Shown here: positions 7,429 through 16,929 of the stretch, one piece after another
Layout of the letters: each line of letters opens with the position of its first letter
How positions within the stretch are numbered: the first letter of the stretch is position 1
NCBI GenBank assembly: GCA_903877125.1
Contig: CAIRCM010000021.1
Coordinates: 1-40,933 of the forward strand
From: an uncultured Acetobacteraceae bacterium
GTDB taxonomy: Bacteria; Pseudomonadota; Alphaproteobacteria; Acetobacterales; Acetobacteraceae
DNA length: 40,933 nt
Reading direction: 5' to 3'
Program-made: the position numbers and the translations under genes
Notes under the pieces: generated by a model
What the model saw: only the letters and a program-made list of their open reading frames with translations
Databases searched by the model: none
Told to the model about the DNA's origin: nothing

Positions 7429-8708
7429 CCCGACGCGCGGCGATCACCGGCCTCCTTCCTCTGGCGATGCCCTCGATCGTTCGGGCAGCGAACGCGCCGC
7501 TGGAAATTCCGTTTTTCTTTCCGATCGCCGTGTCTGGCCCGATCACCGCGATCATCGACGGCTATGCCGCGGATTTCGCGGCCGAGCACACGGATATACA
7601 GATTAAGCCGGTTTATGCCGGCAATTACGACGACACCATCGCCAAGGCCGTGACCGCGTTCAAGGGCGGCAAAGCCCCGCCGTTGGCCATGCTGGGGGCC
7701 ATTCAGGTTTTTACGCTGATCGATCTCGATGCCATCGTGCCGTTCGACGACATTGCCTCCTCGGCCGAGGACAAGGCATGGTTGGGAAGCTTCTTCCCCG
7801 CGTTCCTTGCCAACGGCAACGTGCAAGGTCATACCTGGAGCATTCCGTTCCAGCGGTCGACGGCGGTGCTTTACTGGAACAAGGATGCTTTCAAGGAGGC
7901 CGGTCTGAACCCCGAGGTTCCGCCGGCTACCTGGACCGAGCACATGGCATTTGCCAGAAAGCTGACCCGGAAATCGGGCGATACGGTGTCGCGCTGGGGA
8001 ACTCAGATACCGTCGACGGCCGGCACATACTGGCTTTATCAGGCGCTGGCGGCAGAAGCCGGACAGCAATTGATGAACAATGCGGGCAATGAGACCTATT
8101 TCGCCTCCGCCGGGGCGATCGAGGCTCTGGAATACTGGGCCGAATTGGGCAAGCTGGGTGTGCATGCGCCGGGCGTGGTTGATTGGGGGGTCACACCGAA
8201 CGATTTTGTCGCGGGACGTACTGCGATGATGTGGACGACAACCGGAAACCTGAGTTTTGTGAAGAGCAAAGCGCCTTTCCCGTTCGGCGTGGCGATGCTG
8301 CCGGCCGGTAAAAAGCGCGGTTCGCCGACCGGCGGCGGAAATTTCCACATTTTCAAGACCGCTACTCAGGCTGAACGGGATGCATCCCTGATGTTCGTGA
8401 AATGGGTCTCCCAGCCTGAACGGGCCGCGGCCTGGAGCATCGCGACCGGCTATGTCGCGACCCGTCCGGATGCCTGGGCGACCGAGACGATGAAAAAATA
8501 CGCGACTGACTTTCCACCAGCCGGGGTTGCGCGCGATCAGTTGCAGTACGCAGTGCCGGAACTGTCCACGCATGAGAATCAGCAGGTTACATTGCCGCTG
8601 AACACCGCGCTCCAGGCTGCCCTGACCGGTACCAAGACCGCCGCGGCGGCGCTGACCGAGGCGCAGGCCAATGCGCAACGCATCCTCAAGCCGTACAAGC
8701 GCGGGTGA
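7416..8708 (+). CDS. ABC transporter substrate-binding protein, UgpB-like
   Basis: The 430-residue product is a periplasmic family 1 solute-binding protein related to UgpB, the glycerol-3-phosphate receptor. The start MFSLTRRAAITGLLPLAM and cleavage near VRAANA form a signal peptide; the twin-arginine with hydrophobic stretch could direct Tat export. Ligand-domain landmarks are WSIPFQRSTAVLYWNKDAF near 145, the GRTAMMWTTTG loop near 270 and a final helical region. ATG 7416 follows GGAG and overlaps the ATPase gene. The stop overlaps the next gene as GTGA. Glycerol-3-phosphate or a glycerophosphodiester is the most likely ligand from the family and operon layout, but no ligand-specific residue was checked. 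Confidence 0.88.
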   Translation: MFSLTRRAAITGLLPLAMPSIVRAANAPLEIPFFFPIAVSGPITAIIDGYAADFAAEHTDIQIKPVYAGNYDDTIAKAVTAFKGGKAPPLAMLGAIQVFTLIDLDAIVPFDDIASSAEDKAWLGSFFPAFLANGNVQGHTWSIPFQRSTAVLYWNKDAFKEAGLNPEVPPATWTEHMAFARKLTRKSGDTVSRWGTQIPSTAGTYWLYQALAAEAGQQLMNNAGNETYFASAGAIEALEYWAELGKLGVHAPGVVDWGVTPNDFVAGRTAMMWTTTGNLSFVKSKAPFPFGVAMLPAGKKRGSPTGGGNFHIFKTATQAERDASLMFVKWVSQPERAAAWSIATGYVATRPDAWATETMKKYATDFPPAGVARDQLQYAVPELSTHENQQVTLPLNTALQAALTGTKTAAAALTEAQANAQRILKPYKRG

Positions 8709-9589
8709 GGCTGGCGGAGACCACGCGGGAGGCTGTGCAGGGCTGGCTTATGGTCCTGCCCGCCTGCCTGCTTCTGGCGGCGTTCACGCACTGGCCGACG
8801 GTTCAGACGATCGTCGCGGGCCTGCATACCCACCCCGTGCCCGGCCATCCCTCGGAATTCGATCCGCTGTCGAATTTCCAGGATATGGTCGACGATCCGG
8901 TGTTTCGGCAGGCACTCTGGAACAATCTGGTTTATGCGGCGGTGCTGATCCCCTCCACGATGACGCTGGCTTTGCTGATGGCGCTGGCTGTGAACCGACG
9001 GCTGCCGGGGCGTGGGTTTCTGCGGTTGGCTTATTTCACCCCGACGGTGTTGCCGATGATCGCGGTTGCCAATATCTGGCTGTATTTCTACACACCCGGC
9101 TATGGGCCGATCGGGCGAGCGCTGGCGCCGTTCGGGCTGGGTTCGTGGAACTGGCTGGGGAGTGCCTCGACGGCGCTGCCGGCGGTCACGGTCATCGCTG
9201 TCTGGAAACAGGCCGGGTTTTACATGATTTTCTACCTTGCAGCGCTGCAATCGATGCCTGCCGACCTCGCGGAGGCCGCGGCGCTGGAGGGCGCCGGCCG
9301 GTGGTATTACTTCCGTCGTGTGGTTTGGCCGTTGCTGATGCCGACAACGCTTTTCATCTTCGTCAATGCCTCGATCGATGCGTTCCGGCTGATCGATCAG
9401 ATCGTCGTGCTGACGCATGGCGGGCCGGACAATGCGACTTTATTACTGCTGTATTATATCTATCAGGTTGGATTTCAGTATTTCGACAGCAACTATGCCG
9501 CGGCACTCACCATGGTGCTGCTGGGGACCCTGGGTGCGGTGACGGCGGTGCAGTTCGGGGTGCTCGCGCGGCGGGTGCATTACCGTTGA
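8705..9589 (+). CDS. ABC transporter permease, UgpA-like
   Basis: This 294-residue integral membrane protein has six predicted helices and the EAAALEGAGRWYYFRRVVWPLL motif region (residues about 195-215), the EAA loop that docks on the ATPase. It corresponds to the first permease (UgpA/MalF class without the long MalF insertion). The start is GTG at 8705 inside GTGA, sharing bases with the stop of the binding-protein gene; no better start is near. The N-terminal helix (GWLMVLPACLLLAAFTHW) and DQIVVLTHGGPDNATLLLLYYIY segment are typical. It works with the permease that follows. Confidence 0.9.
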   Translation: MRLAETTREAVQGWLMVLPACLLLAAFTHWPTVQTIVAGLHTHPVPGHPSEFDPLSNFQDMVDDPVFRQALWNNLVYAAVLIPSTMTLALLMALAVNRRLPGRGFLRLAYFTPTVLPMIAVANIWLYFYTPGYGPIGRALAPFGLGSWNWLGSASTALPAVTVIAVWKQAGFYMIFYLAALQSMPADLAEAAALEGAGRWYYFRRVVWPLLMPTTLFIFVNASIDAFRLIDQIVVLTHGGPDNATLLLLYYIYQVGFQYFDSNYAAALTMVLLGTLGAVTAVQFGVLARRVHYR

Positions 9590-10386
9590 GGCGGCTGGAA
9601 ATCGCCGGCGCCTGGATGCTGGGTGTTTTGTGGATACTCCCGCTGGCCTGGGCGGTGTGGAGCGCGATCCATCCCGCATCTGTTTCGCAGACGTTCGAGC
9701 CGTTCGCACCTTTAACGCTGCGCAATTTCGCTGCTGCCTGGAGGATGGCACCCTTCGGGGCCTATATGGCCAATACGGTCGTGCTTGTGTCGATGGTGCT
9801 TGCAGCGCAACTGCTGTTGTGCACGCCCGCCGCTTTCGCCTTTGCCCGGCTGCGTTTTCCCGGGCGGGACGTGCTGTTCGCGTTGGTCCTGCTGCAACTG
9901 ATGATCGCGCCGGACGTTCTGATGGTGGAGAATTATGTAACCATTGGTTATGTGCATCTGGTCGATAGCCTGTTGGGGATCGCGTTGCCGTATCTTGGCT
10001 CTGCTTTCGGGATATTTTTGTTGCGGCAAGCGTTTCGAAGCGTTCCGCGAGACCTGGACGATGCCGCGCGGCTTGAAGGTCTGTCGCTTTTTGGCCGAAT
10101 ATGGCGGGTGTACATGCCTTTGGCTCGGCCGGTTTATATTGCCTATGGGCTGGTGCTGGTCAGTTTTCACTGGAACAATTTTCTCTGGCCTTTGGTGATC
10201 ACCAATTCGGTCGGGACGCGGCCAATTACGGTGGGACTGGCGATGTTCTCAACGACCGATCAGGGAACAGACTGGTCGATTATCACGGCTGCGACGCTGA
10301 TGTCCTCCGCGCCGCTGATCGTTGCGTTTCTCCTGTTCCAGCGGCAGTTCGTGCAGAGCTTCATGCGGGCGCGGGCCGGGGAATGA
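9586..10386 (+). CDS. ABC transporter permease, UgpE-like
   Basis: The second permease of the importer has six predicted helices over about 266 residues and the EAA-type loop DDAARLEGLSLFGRIWRVYMP near residue 165. The pattern WNNFLWPLVIT near the fifth helix is typical of MalG/UgpE proteins. I propose the TTG at 9586, which overlaps the previous stop as TTGA, because the other junctions in this operon are built the same way; the in-frame ATG at 9616 would still leave the whole first helix and is the alternative. It is the last gene of the operon; a 75-base gap separates it from dnaE2. Confidence 0.88.
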   Translation: MRRLEIAGAWMLGVLWILPLAWAVWSAIHPASVSQTFEPFAPLTLRNFAAAWRMAPFGAYMANTVVLVSMVLAAQLLLCTPAAFAFARLRFPGRDVLFALVLLQLMIAPDVLMVENYVTIGYVHLVDSLLGIALPYLGSAFGIFLLRQAFRSVPRDLDDAARLEGLSLFGRIWRVYMPLARPVYIAYGLVLVSFHWNNFLWPLVITNSVGTRPITVGLAMFSTTDQGTDWSIITAATLMSSAPLIVAFLLFQRQFVQSFMRARAGE

Positions 10387-10461
10387 GCGGAAGGCACGAG
10401 GTGAGTTTCCGTTAATTTCTGGTTTTATACCCTCTATGTTCTTGTTATCCGGGGCGTCGAA

Positions 10462-13400
10462 GTGTACGATCCCGCCGTCGAAATACTTCCCGAACCCATG
10501 TACACCGAACTCCAGGTCACCACGAACTTCTCCTTCCTTCGCGGTGCGTCGGAGGTTGAGGAGCTTTTTGCCCAGGCTGCCATGCTGGGCTTCAAAGCCT
10601 TGGCGGTGACGGATCGCGGCAGCGTCGCCGGCATGGTGCGCGCGCATCTGCGGGCGAAGGAGGTGGGAATCAGGCTTATTCCCGGCTGCCGGTTGGATCT
10701 GCGGGACGCGCCGCCGGTGCTGGTCTATCCCGTCGATCGCACCGGCTGGGCCGGGCTGTGCCGGCTGCTGACGCTGGGGAAAAGCCGAGCGGGGAAGGGC
10801 GGTTGCGCGTTGGACTGGGCCGATCTGGCGGATCGGGCTGCGGGGTTGGCGGCGGTGCTGTGCGAATTGCCGGCGGAACCGAATGGGCAGGTTGTGCCGC
10901 TCGCTACCCCCGATACGCGGTTCAGTCTGGCGCGTTTCCGAACGGTGTTTGCCAGTCGGGCCTATGTCGCGCTGACGCTGCGGCGGCGGCCGAACGACGC
11001 GCTGCGGCTGCGGCGGACCGCTGAGGCCGCGCGGCAGGCGGGCATCCCGACGATCGTGACCGGGGACGTGCTTTATCATGTCCCGGGACGCCGCATCCTA
11101 CAGGACGTGTTGACCTGTATTCGGGAAAACACCCCGATCGACCGGATCGGATTCAAGCGGGAACGCTCGGTCGATCGCGCTTTGAAATCCCCGACCGAGA
11201 TGGCTCGGCTGTTCGCGGCCTATCCGGACGCCTTGGCACGGACCGGGGAACTCGCCGATCTCTGCCGGTTTTCGCTGGATGAGTTGCGTTATCAGTATCC
11301 GCATGAAATCCGGTTTCCCGGGCTGACCGCGCAACAGACGCTGGAGCGGCTGACGTGGGAGGGGGTGGCGAAACGCTATCCCGGGGAGGCGCCCGAGGCG
11401 GTGGTCCGGCAACTCGTGCATGAGCTGAGGCTGATCGCCGAACTGGAATACGCGCCGTATTTTCTGACGGTGGACAGTATCGTGGGCTTTGCCCGGTCGC
11501 GGGGGATTCTGTGCCAGGGCCGGGGCTCGGCGGCCAATTCTGCGGTTTGTTACGTGCTGGGCATCACCTCGATCGATCCGGTCCGCTCGGGGTTGCTGTT
11601 CGAGCGGTTCGTCAGCACCGCGCGGAAGGAGCCGCCGGATATCGACGTCGATTTCGAGCATGAGCGACGGGAGGAGGTGATCCAATGGATCTACGACACC
11701 TACGGCCGTGACCGCTCGGCGCTGTGCGCCACGTTCATCCGCTATCGGGGGCGGGGAGCGGTGCGCGATGTCGGCAAGGCGCTGGGGTTGCCCGAGGATG
11801 TGACGGCGATGCTCGCCGGGCAGATGTCGCATTGGGGGGATCGGGACGATCTGGAGGGGCTTGCGTTCAACAAGGACGACCGGCGGCTGCGGCTGACGAT
11901 GGAACTGGCGCGCACGCTGATCGGGTTTCCGCGCCATCTGTCGCAGCATCCCGGCGGGTTCGTGCTGACTCAGGACCGGCTGGACGATTTGGTGCCGATC
12001 GTGCCGGCGAGCATGGCCGAGCGGCAGACGATCGAATGGGACAAGGACGATATCGACGCGCTGCGGTTCATGAAGGTGGATGTGCTGGGGCTGGGAATGC
12101 TGGGCTGCATGCGGCGAGGGTTCGATCTGCTGGCGCGGCACCGGGGGGTGCGCATCGACCTCGCGGGCATTCCGGCCGAGGATCCGGCGACGTATGCGAT
12201 GATCCGCAAGGCCGACACGATCGGGACGTTTCAGATCGAATCGCGGGCACAGATGTCGATGCTGCCACGGCTGAAACCGCGGACATTCTACGACATCGTC
12301 ATCCAGGTCGCGATCGTCCGCCCCGGGCCGATCCAGGGCGATATGGTGCATCCCTATCTGCGCCGGCGGGAGGGTCTGGAGCGGCCGGAATACCCGACCG
12401 AGGCGCTGCGGCGGGTGCTGGAGAAGACGCTGGGCGTGCCGCTGTTTCAGGAGCAGGCGATGCAAATTGCCATCGTCTGTGCCGGCTTCACCCCGGCCGA
12501 GGCGGATGCGCTGCGGCGGTCGATGGCGACGTTCAAATTCACCGGGGGCGTGCATCATTTCCACGACAAGATGATCGATGGGATGTTGGCGCGCGGCTAC
12601 TCGCGGGATTTCGCCGAACGCACGTTCTCCCAGATCGAGGGATTCGGCAGCTACGGTTTTCCCGAGAGCCATGCGGCGAGTTTCGCGCTGATCGCTTATG
12701 CCTCGGCCTGGCTGAAATGCCACCACCCCGATGTGTTCTGCTGCGCGCTGCTGAACGCGCAGCCGATGGGGTTCTACGCGCCGGCGCAGATCGTGCGCGA
12801 TGCTCGGCTGCATGGGGTGGAAGTGCGGGCGGTGTGCGTCAACGGTTCGGATTGGGATTGCACGCTGGAGCCGGGGGAGGGGCGGTTCCTCGCGGTGCGG
12901 TTGGGGTTGCGGATGGTGAAAGGGCTGCACGCGGCGCATGCCGATGCGCTGATCGCTCACCGTCCTTATCGCTCGATCGAGGGTGTACACCGGCGGGCGG
13001 GGGTGCCGATCGCGGCGTTGGAGCGGGTGGCGGAGGCGGATGGGTTTTCCTCCCTTGCGTCATGGTCGGGCCCGACCATGACGGGTAGCCGTCGCCAAGC
13101 GCTGTGGACCATTCGCGGGCTGTCGGATTCCGCCCTGCCGCTCTTCGATCGTCTGGACGCCGCGCCGGCCGATCCACCGGTGGTTCTGGCGCCGATGACC
13201 GCCGGGCGACAGGTGGTGGAGGATTACCGCACCACCGGCCTGAGCCTGCGTTCCCATCCCGTGTCGTTTTTGCGCCGGGACCTCGGGCAGCGCGGGATCG
13301 TGCGCTGTGCCGATCTTGAGACGTCCAAGGACGGCAAGCGGCTGACTGTCGCGGGGATCGTGTTGGTGCGCCAGCGGCCCGGCAGCGCGCGCGGGGTGCT

Positions 13401-13680
13401 GTTTGTGACGCTGGAGGATGAAACCGGTCACGCCAATCTGATCGTCTGGCCGCCTTTGTTCGAACGTCAGCGGCGGCTGATCCTGTCCGCGACCATGCTC
13501 GGCTGTCGCGGCAAGATGCAGCGCGAGAGCGGGGTGATCCATATCATCGCGGATGAGTTCATCGATTTTTCGGATATGCTGAAGAGCGTGGGGGGGCGGG
13601 ATATCGACGGACAGGCGGTGCGCGATATCCATGTGCGAAACGGTCGCGGGATCGCCGTGCCGACACGGGATTTCCGCTGA
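10462..13680 (+). CDS. dnaE2: error-prone DNA polymerase III alpha subunit DnaE2 (ImuC)
   Basis: The 1072-residue protein is the mutagenic C-family polymerase of the SOS response. The N-terminal PHP domain opens [17 protein letters not shown]; the palm carries [15 protein letters not shown] with Asp393 and Asp395, and [12 protein letters not shown] with Asp540 as the third carboxylate. The fingers stretch [11 protein letters not shown] and the C-terminal OB-fold ([25 protein letters not shown]) are present, so the enzyme looks intact. GTG 10462 is used as start; ATG 10498 would also keep the conserved beginning. Residues 866-874 are encoded by a 26-bp perfect palindrome that interrupts the usual sequence just before SRRQALWTI. 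No imuA or imuB gene is adjacent, and only one GTTC half-site (10438-10441) precedes it. Confidence 0.96.
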   Translation: MYDPAVEILPEPMYTELQVTTNFSFLRGASEVEELFAQAAMLGFKALAVTDRGSVAGMVRAHLRAKEVGIRLIPGCRLDLRDAPPVLVYPVDRTGWAGLCRLLTLGKSRAGKGGCALDWADLADRAAGLAAVLCELPAEPNGQVVPLATPDTRFSLARFRTVFASRAYVALTLRRRPNDALRLRRTAEAARQAGIPTIVTGDVLYHVPGRRILQDVLTCIRENTPIDRIGFKRERSVDRALKSPTEMARLFAAYPDALARTGELADLCRFSLDELRYQYPHEIRFPGLTAQQTLERLTWEGVAKRYPGEAPEAVVRQLVHELRLIAELEYAPYFLTVDSIVGFARSRGILCQGRGSAANSAVCYVLGITSIDPVRSGLLFERFVSTARKEPPDIDVDFEHERREEVIQWIYDTYGRDRSALCATFIRYRGRGAVRDVGKALGLPEDVTAMLAGQMSHWGDRDDLEGLAFNKDDRRLRLTMELARTLIGFPRHLSQHPGGFVLTQDRLDDLVPIVPASMAERQTIEWDKDDIDALRFMKVDVLGLGMLGCMRRGFDLLARHRGVRIDLAGIPAEDPATYAMIRKADTIGTFQIESRAQMSMLPRLKPRTFYDIVIQVAIVRPGPIQGDMVHPYLRRREGLERPEYPTEALRRVLEKTLGVPLFQEQAMQIAIVCAGFTPAEADALRRSMATFKFTGGVHHFHDKMIDGMLARGYSRDFAERTFSQIEGFGSYGFPESHAASFALIAYASAWLKCHHPDVFCCALLNAQPMGFYAPAQIVRDARLHGVEVRAVCVNGSDWDCTLEPGEGRFLAVRLGLRMVKGLHAAHADALIAHRPYRSIEGVHRRAGVPIAALERVAEADGFSSLASWSGPTMTGSRRQALWTIRGLSDSALPLFDRLDAAPADPPVVLAPMTAGRQVVEDYRTTGLSLRSHPVSFLRRDLGQRGIVRCADLETSKDGKRLTVAGIVLVRQRPGSARGVLFVTLEDETGHANLIVWPPLFERQRRLILSATMLGCRGKMQRESGVIHIIADEFIDFSDMLKSVGGRDIDGQAVRDIHVRNGRGIAVPTRDFR
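13058..13083. repeat. 26-bp perfect palindrome inside dnaE2
   Basis: Thirteen bases (CGTCATGGTCGGG) are followed at once by their exact reverse complement. It lies wholly inside dnaE2 and is read in frame as A-S-W-S-G-P-T-M-T (residues 866-874). As I know the family, the segment before RRQALW is shorter in other DnaE2 proteins, so this looks like a small palindromic element inserted without breaking the frame. I saw no second copy in the window. Confidence 0.85.
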
Positions 13681-13696
13681 CGGGTGTTCTCGCCGC

Positions 13697-14131
13697 TCAG
13701 TCCGGCCAAAATCCGTCGTCGATGGCTTCCACGAACGAGAACGGACTGGCTTCGGGAAAAGTTCCGTTCGGCAGATTGGTCTCATGCCCCGCGCGCCGGC
13801 GTGCCCAGCGGTAGGCATCTTCCATCGCCGGATCGAGGTACGACCGCAAACTGGGATTGTCGCGCAAATGGCCGGCGATGCTGTCGCGTTGTTCCTCGAT
13901 CGTCAGACGCCAGCTCGATCCCCGAAAATCGGGCTGGTAGCGCCATTTCAGGAGGTGAAGCAGGAGTTGAGACAGCCTGCTGACCAATTCGCGCTTCTCG
14001 CTGCGTCCCATGGCCTCGATTTCTTCGGCGATGTTGTCGATATCGGCCTGCTCGAACTGTCCGGTCCGCAGCAGTTCGGCTTGCCGGTTCGTCCAGGCGT
14101 AAAAATCCTGCTCGTAGAGCGTGTTCGACAT
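13697..14131 (-). CDS. DUF29 family protein
   Basis: The 144-residue product begins MSNTLYEQDFYAWTNRQAELLR and continues with DIDNIAEEIEAMGRSEKRELVSRLSQLLLHLLKW, the characteristic opening and helical core of DUF29 (PF01724), a family of small mostly helical proteins found in many copies in cyanobacteria and proteobacteria and of unknown function. The C-terminal part (SWRLTIEEQRDSIAGHLRDNPSLR) is also typical. I chose the ATG at 14131 because it gives the family start and has AAAGGG upstream. It converges on dnaE2 with only 16 bases between the stops and is divergent from prpF. Some relatives occur near toxin-antitoxin genes, but nothing of that kind is seen here. Confidence 0.9.
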   Translation of the reverse strand: MSNTLYEQDFYAWTNRQAELLRTGQFEQADIDNIAEEIEAMGRSEKRELVSRLSQLLLHLLKWRYQPDFRGSSWRLTIEEQRDSIAGHLRDNPSLRSYLDPAMEDAYRWARRRAGHETNLPNGTFPEASPFSFVEAIDDGFWPD

Positions 14132-14254
14132 CGGCCGGCCCTTTGGTAGGTGGCAGGGACGTATGATATCGGAACCGATGGTTGGCTCAAAGCCCCGGTT
14201 GACCTTCGCCCCCCGCCGCCTCACCCTGTCTGCCTAGCCAAAAGGGGATCCGCC

Positions 14255-15394
14255 ATGCCGCTTCTCGCCCTTCCCGCCGTGTTCATGCGTGGCGGCACAA
14301 GCCGAGCCGTGATGTTCCATGCGAAGGATTTGCCGGAGCGGGGTGCGTGGGATCCGATCTTCATGGCCGCGATGGGCACCCCCGATCCGAACGGACGCCA
14401 GCTCAACGGCATGGGCGGCGGGATTTCGTCGCTGTCGAAAGTCTGCGTCCTCGCCCCCTCCGCCCGGGAGGATGCCGATATCGACTACACTTTTGCTCAG
14501 GTGCAGATCAAAGAGGCGGCGGTGGATTATCGCGGCAATTGCGGGAACATGTCCTCCGCGGTGGGGCCTTTCGCGGTGGATGAGGGGATTGTCCGGCCCA
14601 ATGGCGAGACCGCTGTCGTTCGCATCTTCAACACCAATACGCGGAAAATCATCCGCTCGACGTTCCCGCTGGTGGATGGCCGCGCGGCGACCGATGGAAC
14701 GATGGCCATCCCGGGTGTCGCTGGCTTCGGGGCGCCCGTGAAGCTTGATTTCCTGACCCCTGGCGGTGCCACGACGGGCAAGCTGCTGCCGACCGGTCAT
14801 GTCACGGATTGGCTCGATGTCCAGGGGATCGGGCGGATCGAGGTGTCCTGCGTCGATGCCGCCAATGCCTGCGTCTTCGTCCGCGCCCGCGACCTTGGCC
14901 TGACCGGCCGCGAACTGCCGGAGGCGCTGGATGCCAACACCGACCTGCTGGCAACGCTTCAACATATCCGCCGCGCGGCCTCCGTCGCCATGGGCATCGC
15001 CAAAACCGAGGAGGAGGCGCGGACCATCAACGGTGTCCCCATCATCGGCTTTGTGGCCCCGGCGATGGACTCGCCCACGCTTTCGGGTGTGCCGATCGCC
15101 GCTGCCGAGGTCGATCTGACCGCGCGTTTCCTGTCGAACGGCCAGCCGCACCGGGCTTTGCCGCTCACGGCGTCGCTGTGCACCGCCGTTGCCGCGCGGA
15201 TCGAGGGCACTGTCGCGCATCAGGCGGTCGGCGGCACGACGCCGGGTGCGATCCGGATCGGCATGCCCTCGGGCATTCTGACGGTGGATGCCGATGTCGG
15301 GCGCGACGCGGCGGGCGCTTGGGTGGCGCACAGCGGTGCTTTTTACCGGACCGCGCGGCGGCTGTTCGACGGGCGGATCTACGTGCCGGTCTAG
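14255..15394 (+). CDS. PrpF-family isomerase (2-methylaconitate isomerase-like)
   Basis: The 379-residue protein belongs to the PrpF/DUF453 family, whose members isomerise 2-methylaconitate in the methylcitrate cycle or act as 4-oxalomesaconate tautomerase. The start LLALPAVFMRGGTSRAVMF is typical; Lys62 (ISSLSKV) and Cys96 (YRGNCGNMSSAVGPF) occupy the catalytic positions known from Shewanella PrpF. The two similar diaminopimelate-epimerase-like halves are complete. ATG 14255 follows AAGGGG at the right distance; an in-frame ATG at 14150 would add an untypical Pro-rich leader. No prpB, prpC, acnD or aromatic-degradation genes are nearby, so the substrate cannot be chosen from context. The stop overlaps the convergent membrane-protein gene by 4 bases. 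Confidence 0.88.
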   Translation: MPLLALPAVFMRGGTSRAVMFHAKDLPERGAWDPIFMAAMGTPDPNGRQLNGMGGGISSLSKVCVLAPSAREDADIDYTFAQVQIKEAAVDYRGNCGNMSSAVGPFAVDEGIVRPNGETAVVRIFNTNTRKIIRSTFPLVDGRAATDGTMAIPGVAGFGAPVKLDFLTPGGATTGKLLPTGHVTDWLDVQGIGRIEVSCVDAANACVFVRARDLGLTGRELPEALDANTDLLATLQHIRRAASVAMGIAKTEEEARTINGVPIIGFVAPAMDSPTLSGVPIAAAEVDLTARFLSNGQPHRALPLTASLCTAVAARIEGTVAHQAVGGTTPGAIRIGMPSGILTVDADVGRDAAGAWVAHSGAFYRTARRLFDGRIYVPV

Positions 15395-16893
15395 TTGAGG
15401 TTACGACGCAGCTGTTCCAGCTTGGCGAGCATTGTCCTCCGTTCCGGCGAATCGCCATAGGCCCGCACCAAGTCGATGGCCTCGGCCAGGACGGCATCGG
15501 CGTTGCAACCATGCCCGGCCAGCCATTCCAGCGCAGCCAATGGCTGGTAGACCCCGAGCCGCGAGAGGAGTTCGTCGTAGGATCGGGGATCGTCAGGCCT
15601 GGGTCGGAAGGTTTTCGCGAAATCGTCGCGAAGCCGCGACAAGGCGGCGTTGCACAACGGCTCCGCGGTCTCGAGATCGAGGACGGGCAGGTATTTGAGC
15701 AACAGCAGCGGGGCCCACGGGTCGTATTGTTCGGTCAGCATCGACAGCGCGTCCGCCGTGCGGTGATCGAGTGCCCGGGCACCGGCCAGTGCCTGTTCGC
15801 GATAGATCGGATCGTCAGCATATTTGAGCCAGGCCTTGAGATGGGATTTCGGCGAAAGCATGGAGAAGCGGTCGGGCGTTTCGCGCAGCCTTCGGCCCAG
15901 TGCCTGGGGGTCGCGCAGCCGGCTCAGCTCGACCGTTTCGAAACCTGGGTTGCGGTAGGACTCGGCGACCGCCTGCCATGCCTGGGACTCCGCGTCGCAG
16001 GGACAGTCGTATCCAACCAGCCACTGCATCGCGGACACCGCTTCGGACACCTGAATCCTGACGTCGCTGTAAGGCCTGGCATTGGGGGTGGGCGGCACCA
16101 GCTTCGCCGCCCGCTGGCGCAACAGCGCCCGTGCCGTGTCGCAAATCGTTTGGGTGGGCGTGAGGTCCATCGCGCCCATGAACCCCAAGGGGAAATCGCC
16201 CCGATCGAGCATGATTTCGGCATCGGTCTGACGCCGATCGTTACGCCGGATATTGGCGAGGGCTTCGGTCGTCCTGTTGCCGTAGTTCGTATCGAGGAAC
16301 GGCAGCCATGCCCACAACGGGGCGTCGGGCGGGATCGCGGCGTATGCCGCTTCGTGTTGCCGCGACGCGGCGTCCAGTTCATCCGTGGCCCGCGTGCGCA
16401 TGCCGTCCATCGGCACGAGGCTGAGGCACACGATAACGATGGCACCCCAGCTGAATCCCCCCGCGATGGCGGCGGGAACGATGGCGCGCAGCGGTCGAAC
16501 CACCGCCCATAGGCAAAACAGGACGATCAGCGGCGGCACCAGGGCCGGAATGACGATCGGCCAGTGGTATGGCGGAAGGCCAGGCCGGGAAAGAAGCTCC
16601 AGCGCTCTGACCACCGCGAAACCGGACCCGGGAATGAGGATGAGCGCGGCGACCGCCGCCGGCCCGGGCACCCCGCCCTTGAACCAGGCGATGATTGCCA
16701 GCACCGCGAGCAGCACCCAAAGCACGAGCAAGGCCAATGCTGTGAAGGCCTGCGACATCGCATTGCCGGCGGCGTCGCTGCTGTTGAGGCTGCTCAGGGT
16801 CGGTACGATCCATAGCCACATCAGCAGGCACATCGCGCTGACGACGATGCCCGCCACGCTTGTGGCCTGCGGTTCCAGACCTTCGCCTGCCAT
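15391..16893 (-). CDS. unrecognised membrane protein with a long helical C-terminal domain
   Basis: I do not recognise this 500-residue protein. Its first 170 residues hold about five hydrophobic segments (near 13-33, 50-70, 78-98, 113-132, 141-163). The remainder (about 175-500) is soluble, mainly helical and probably lies on one side of the membrane. Two parts of the soluble region resemble each other: SAMQWLVGYDCPCDAESQAW near 284-315 and LAALEWLAGHGCNADAVLAE near 451-482, sharing a W-L-x-G-x-x-C-x-x-D-A pattern, which suggests tetratricopeptide-like repeats with conserved Cys. A lipoprotein hydrolase gene lies 36 bases upstream on the same strand, so the two may be co-transcribed. The gene converges on prpF. 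Codon pattern and length support a real gene. Confidence 0.8.
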   Translation of the reverse strand: MAGEGLEPQATSVAGIVVSAMCLLMWLWIVPTLSSLNSSDAAGNAMSQAFTALALLVLWVLLAVLAIIAWFKGGVPGPAAVAALILIPGSGFAVVRALELLSRPGLPPYHWPIVIPALVPPLIVLFCLWAVVRPLRAIVPAAIAGGFSWGAIVIVCLSLVPMDGMRTRATDELDAASRQHEAAYAAIPPDAPLWAWLPFLDTNYGNRTTEALANIRRNDRRQTDAEIMLDRGDFPLGFMGAMDLTPTQTICDTARALLRQRAAKLVPPTPNARPYSDVRIQVSEAVSAMQWLVGYDCPCDAESQAWQAVAESYRNPGFETVELSRLRDPQALGRRLRETPDRFSMLSPKSHLKAWLKYADDPIYREQALAGARALDHRTADALSMLTEQYDPWAPLLLLKYLPVLDLETAEPLCNAALSRLRDDFAKTFRPRPDDPRSYDELLSRLGVYQPLAALEWLAGHGCNADAVLAEAIDLVRAYGDSPERRTMLAKLEQLRRNLN

Positions 16894-16929
16894 CGCTTTC
16901 TCCTTACCAATCCGTTATATTGTTCGGCT

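Noticed and set aside
8671-9585. Long upstream extension of the UgpE-like permease frame through the UgpA-like gene
   Set aside because: The translation is Gly/Ala/Arg-rich with no membrane pattern and lies in another frame of a clear permease gene; only the part from 9586 matches the family.
10438-10454. SOS box upstream of dnaE2
   Set aside because: Only one GTTC is present; the second half-site position reads CCGG, so the GTTC-N7-GTTC rule is not met.
11098-12990. 630-codon open frame on the minus strand opposite dnaE2
   Set aside because: Low-complexity, His/Arg/Pro-rich translation that exactly mirrors the GC-rich codon pattern of dnaE2; no family resemblance.
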